Assembly (NCBI GenBank): GCA_020627645.1 | Contig: JAHDGN010000196.1 | Location: 1-6,443, forward strand | Source: Akkermansiaceae bacterium | GTDB taxonomy: Bacteria; Verrucomicrobiota; Verrucomicrobiia; Verrucomicrobiales; Akkermansiaceae | Length of the DNA stretch: 6,443 nucleotides | Reading direction: 5' to 3' | Shown: positions 6,036 through 6,443 of the stretch, piece after piece | Layout of the letters: each line of letters starts with the position of its first letter | Numbering within the stretch: the first letter of the stretch is position 1 | The notes under the pieces: generated by a model | What the model saw: the letters and a program-made list of their open reading frames with translations, nothing else | Database searches by the model: none | What the model was told of the DNA's origin: nothing | Translations under genes and position numbers: made by a program

Positions 6036-6443
6036 TTATTGTGTTGAGAGGCAGGTTTTGAGTGCTTCGCGTGCTCGTTGGAGTCGTTTTCGGGTGGCGC
6101 TTTCGGAGGTGTTTAGTTTTTGGGCGGTTTCTGAGGAGGACAGCCCTTGGTAGTAGAATGCTTGGATGGGGTCGGCGAGGGTCTGGGGGAGCTTTGCAAG
6201 GCAGTTTTGGAGTTTGTCGAAGAAGTCATTTTGTGGGAGTGACTGGATCGTGGCTTCGAGGTCGGAGAGTGCTTCTTCGGTCCAGGAGGTGGTTTTGGCA
6301 TGGCGGCGACAGTGTTCGCGCCATTTGTTGCGGATGATCCCTCGGATCCAGGAGGCGAAGTCGCGGGTGATGTCGAATTTGTCCCAGTGATTCCAAGCGG
6401 CGAGGAAGGAGTCTTGTGCCAGGTCGCGGGAGGTATTGTGTTC
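6036..6443 (-). CDS. ECF sigma-70 family RNA polymerase sigma factor, N-terminus outside window
   Basis: The last 135 residues of the gene are visible and end in a TAA at 6036-6038; the start lies beyond the right edge. The visible part begins inside region 2 with DLAQDSFLAAWNHWDKFD, followed by FASWIRGIIRNKWREHCRRH, the end of region 2 that recognises the -10 element. After a short acidic linker comes region 4, with LPQTLADPIQAFYYQG and the helix-turn-helix LSSSETAQKLNTSESATRKR, then LQRAREALKTCL, which reads the -35 element. The layout and size are those of ECF (group 4) sigma factors, which have only regions 2 and 4. It is co-transcribed with the membrane VWA gene downstream, its likely regulator. 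The target promoters and the signal cannot be read from the sequence. It is highly confident as a sigma factor; the exact ECF group is not assigned. Confidence 0.93.
   Translation of the reverse strand, partial: EHNTSRDLAQDSFLAAWNHWDKFDITRDFASWIRGIIRNKWREHCRRHAKTTSWTEEALSDLEATIQSLPQNDFFDKLQNCLAKLPQTLADPIQAFYYQGLSSSETAQKLNTSESATRKRLQRAREALKTCLSTQ

Noticed and set aside
6062..6390. + strand open frames opposite the sigma factor gene
   Set aside because: Arg/Gly/Trp-rich shadow translations; the - strand encodes unmistakable sigma regions 2 and 4.

Overview
The window looks like chromosomal DNA from a member of the Verrucomicrobiota (or a close PVC-group relative). This is inferred from gene types: tandem discoidin (F5/8 type C) modules followed by a C-terminal tail of the 'YEWSNNLIDW...FFRV' kind, a W-anchored alpha-helical repeat protein with a roughly 32-residue period, and an ECF sigma factor directly upstream of a YfbK-like VWA protein. 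No rRNA, tRNA, insertion sequence or CRISPR array is visible.

Left part (1-2250, + strand) is a decaying gene pair. The first gene enters from the left edge and encodes at least two discoidin domains. It loses its frame near 1051-1110, so its natural C-terminus lies in another frame and ends at 1419. Four bases later a second reading frame begins (1424-2247), a helical-repeat protein that lacks a recognisable N-terminus and RBS and is itself split by a frameshift near 1727-1747. The three intact genes to the right argue against generally poor sequence, so I read this part as pseudogenes or recently broken genes.

Middle part (2291-3733) holds a DUF937-type protein on the - strand and, divergently, a small cytoplasmic alpha/beta hydrolase on the + strand. 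They share a 120-bp intergenic region that contains a 7-bp inverted repeat. A strong intrinsic terminator at 3826-3853 closes the hydrolase unit and probably works in both directions.

Right part (3943-6443, - strand) is a two-gene operon read right to left. An ECF sigma-70 factor (its start lies beyond the right edge) is followed after 27 bp by a 688-residue protein with a short cytoplasmic N-terminus, one membrane segment and an extracytoplasmic YfbK-like VWA module with an intact MIDAS site. The arrangement suggests the VWA protein is the membrane-bound regulator (anti-sigma-like) of the sigma factor. This is the most interesting functional hypothesis here.
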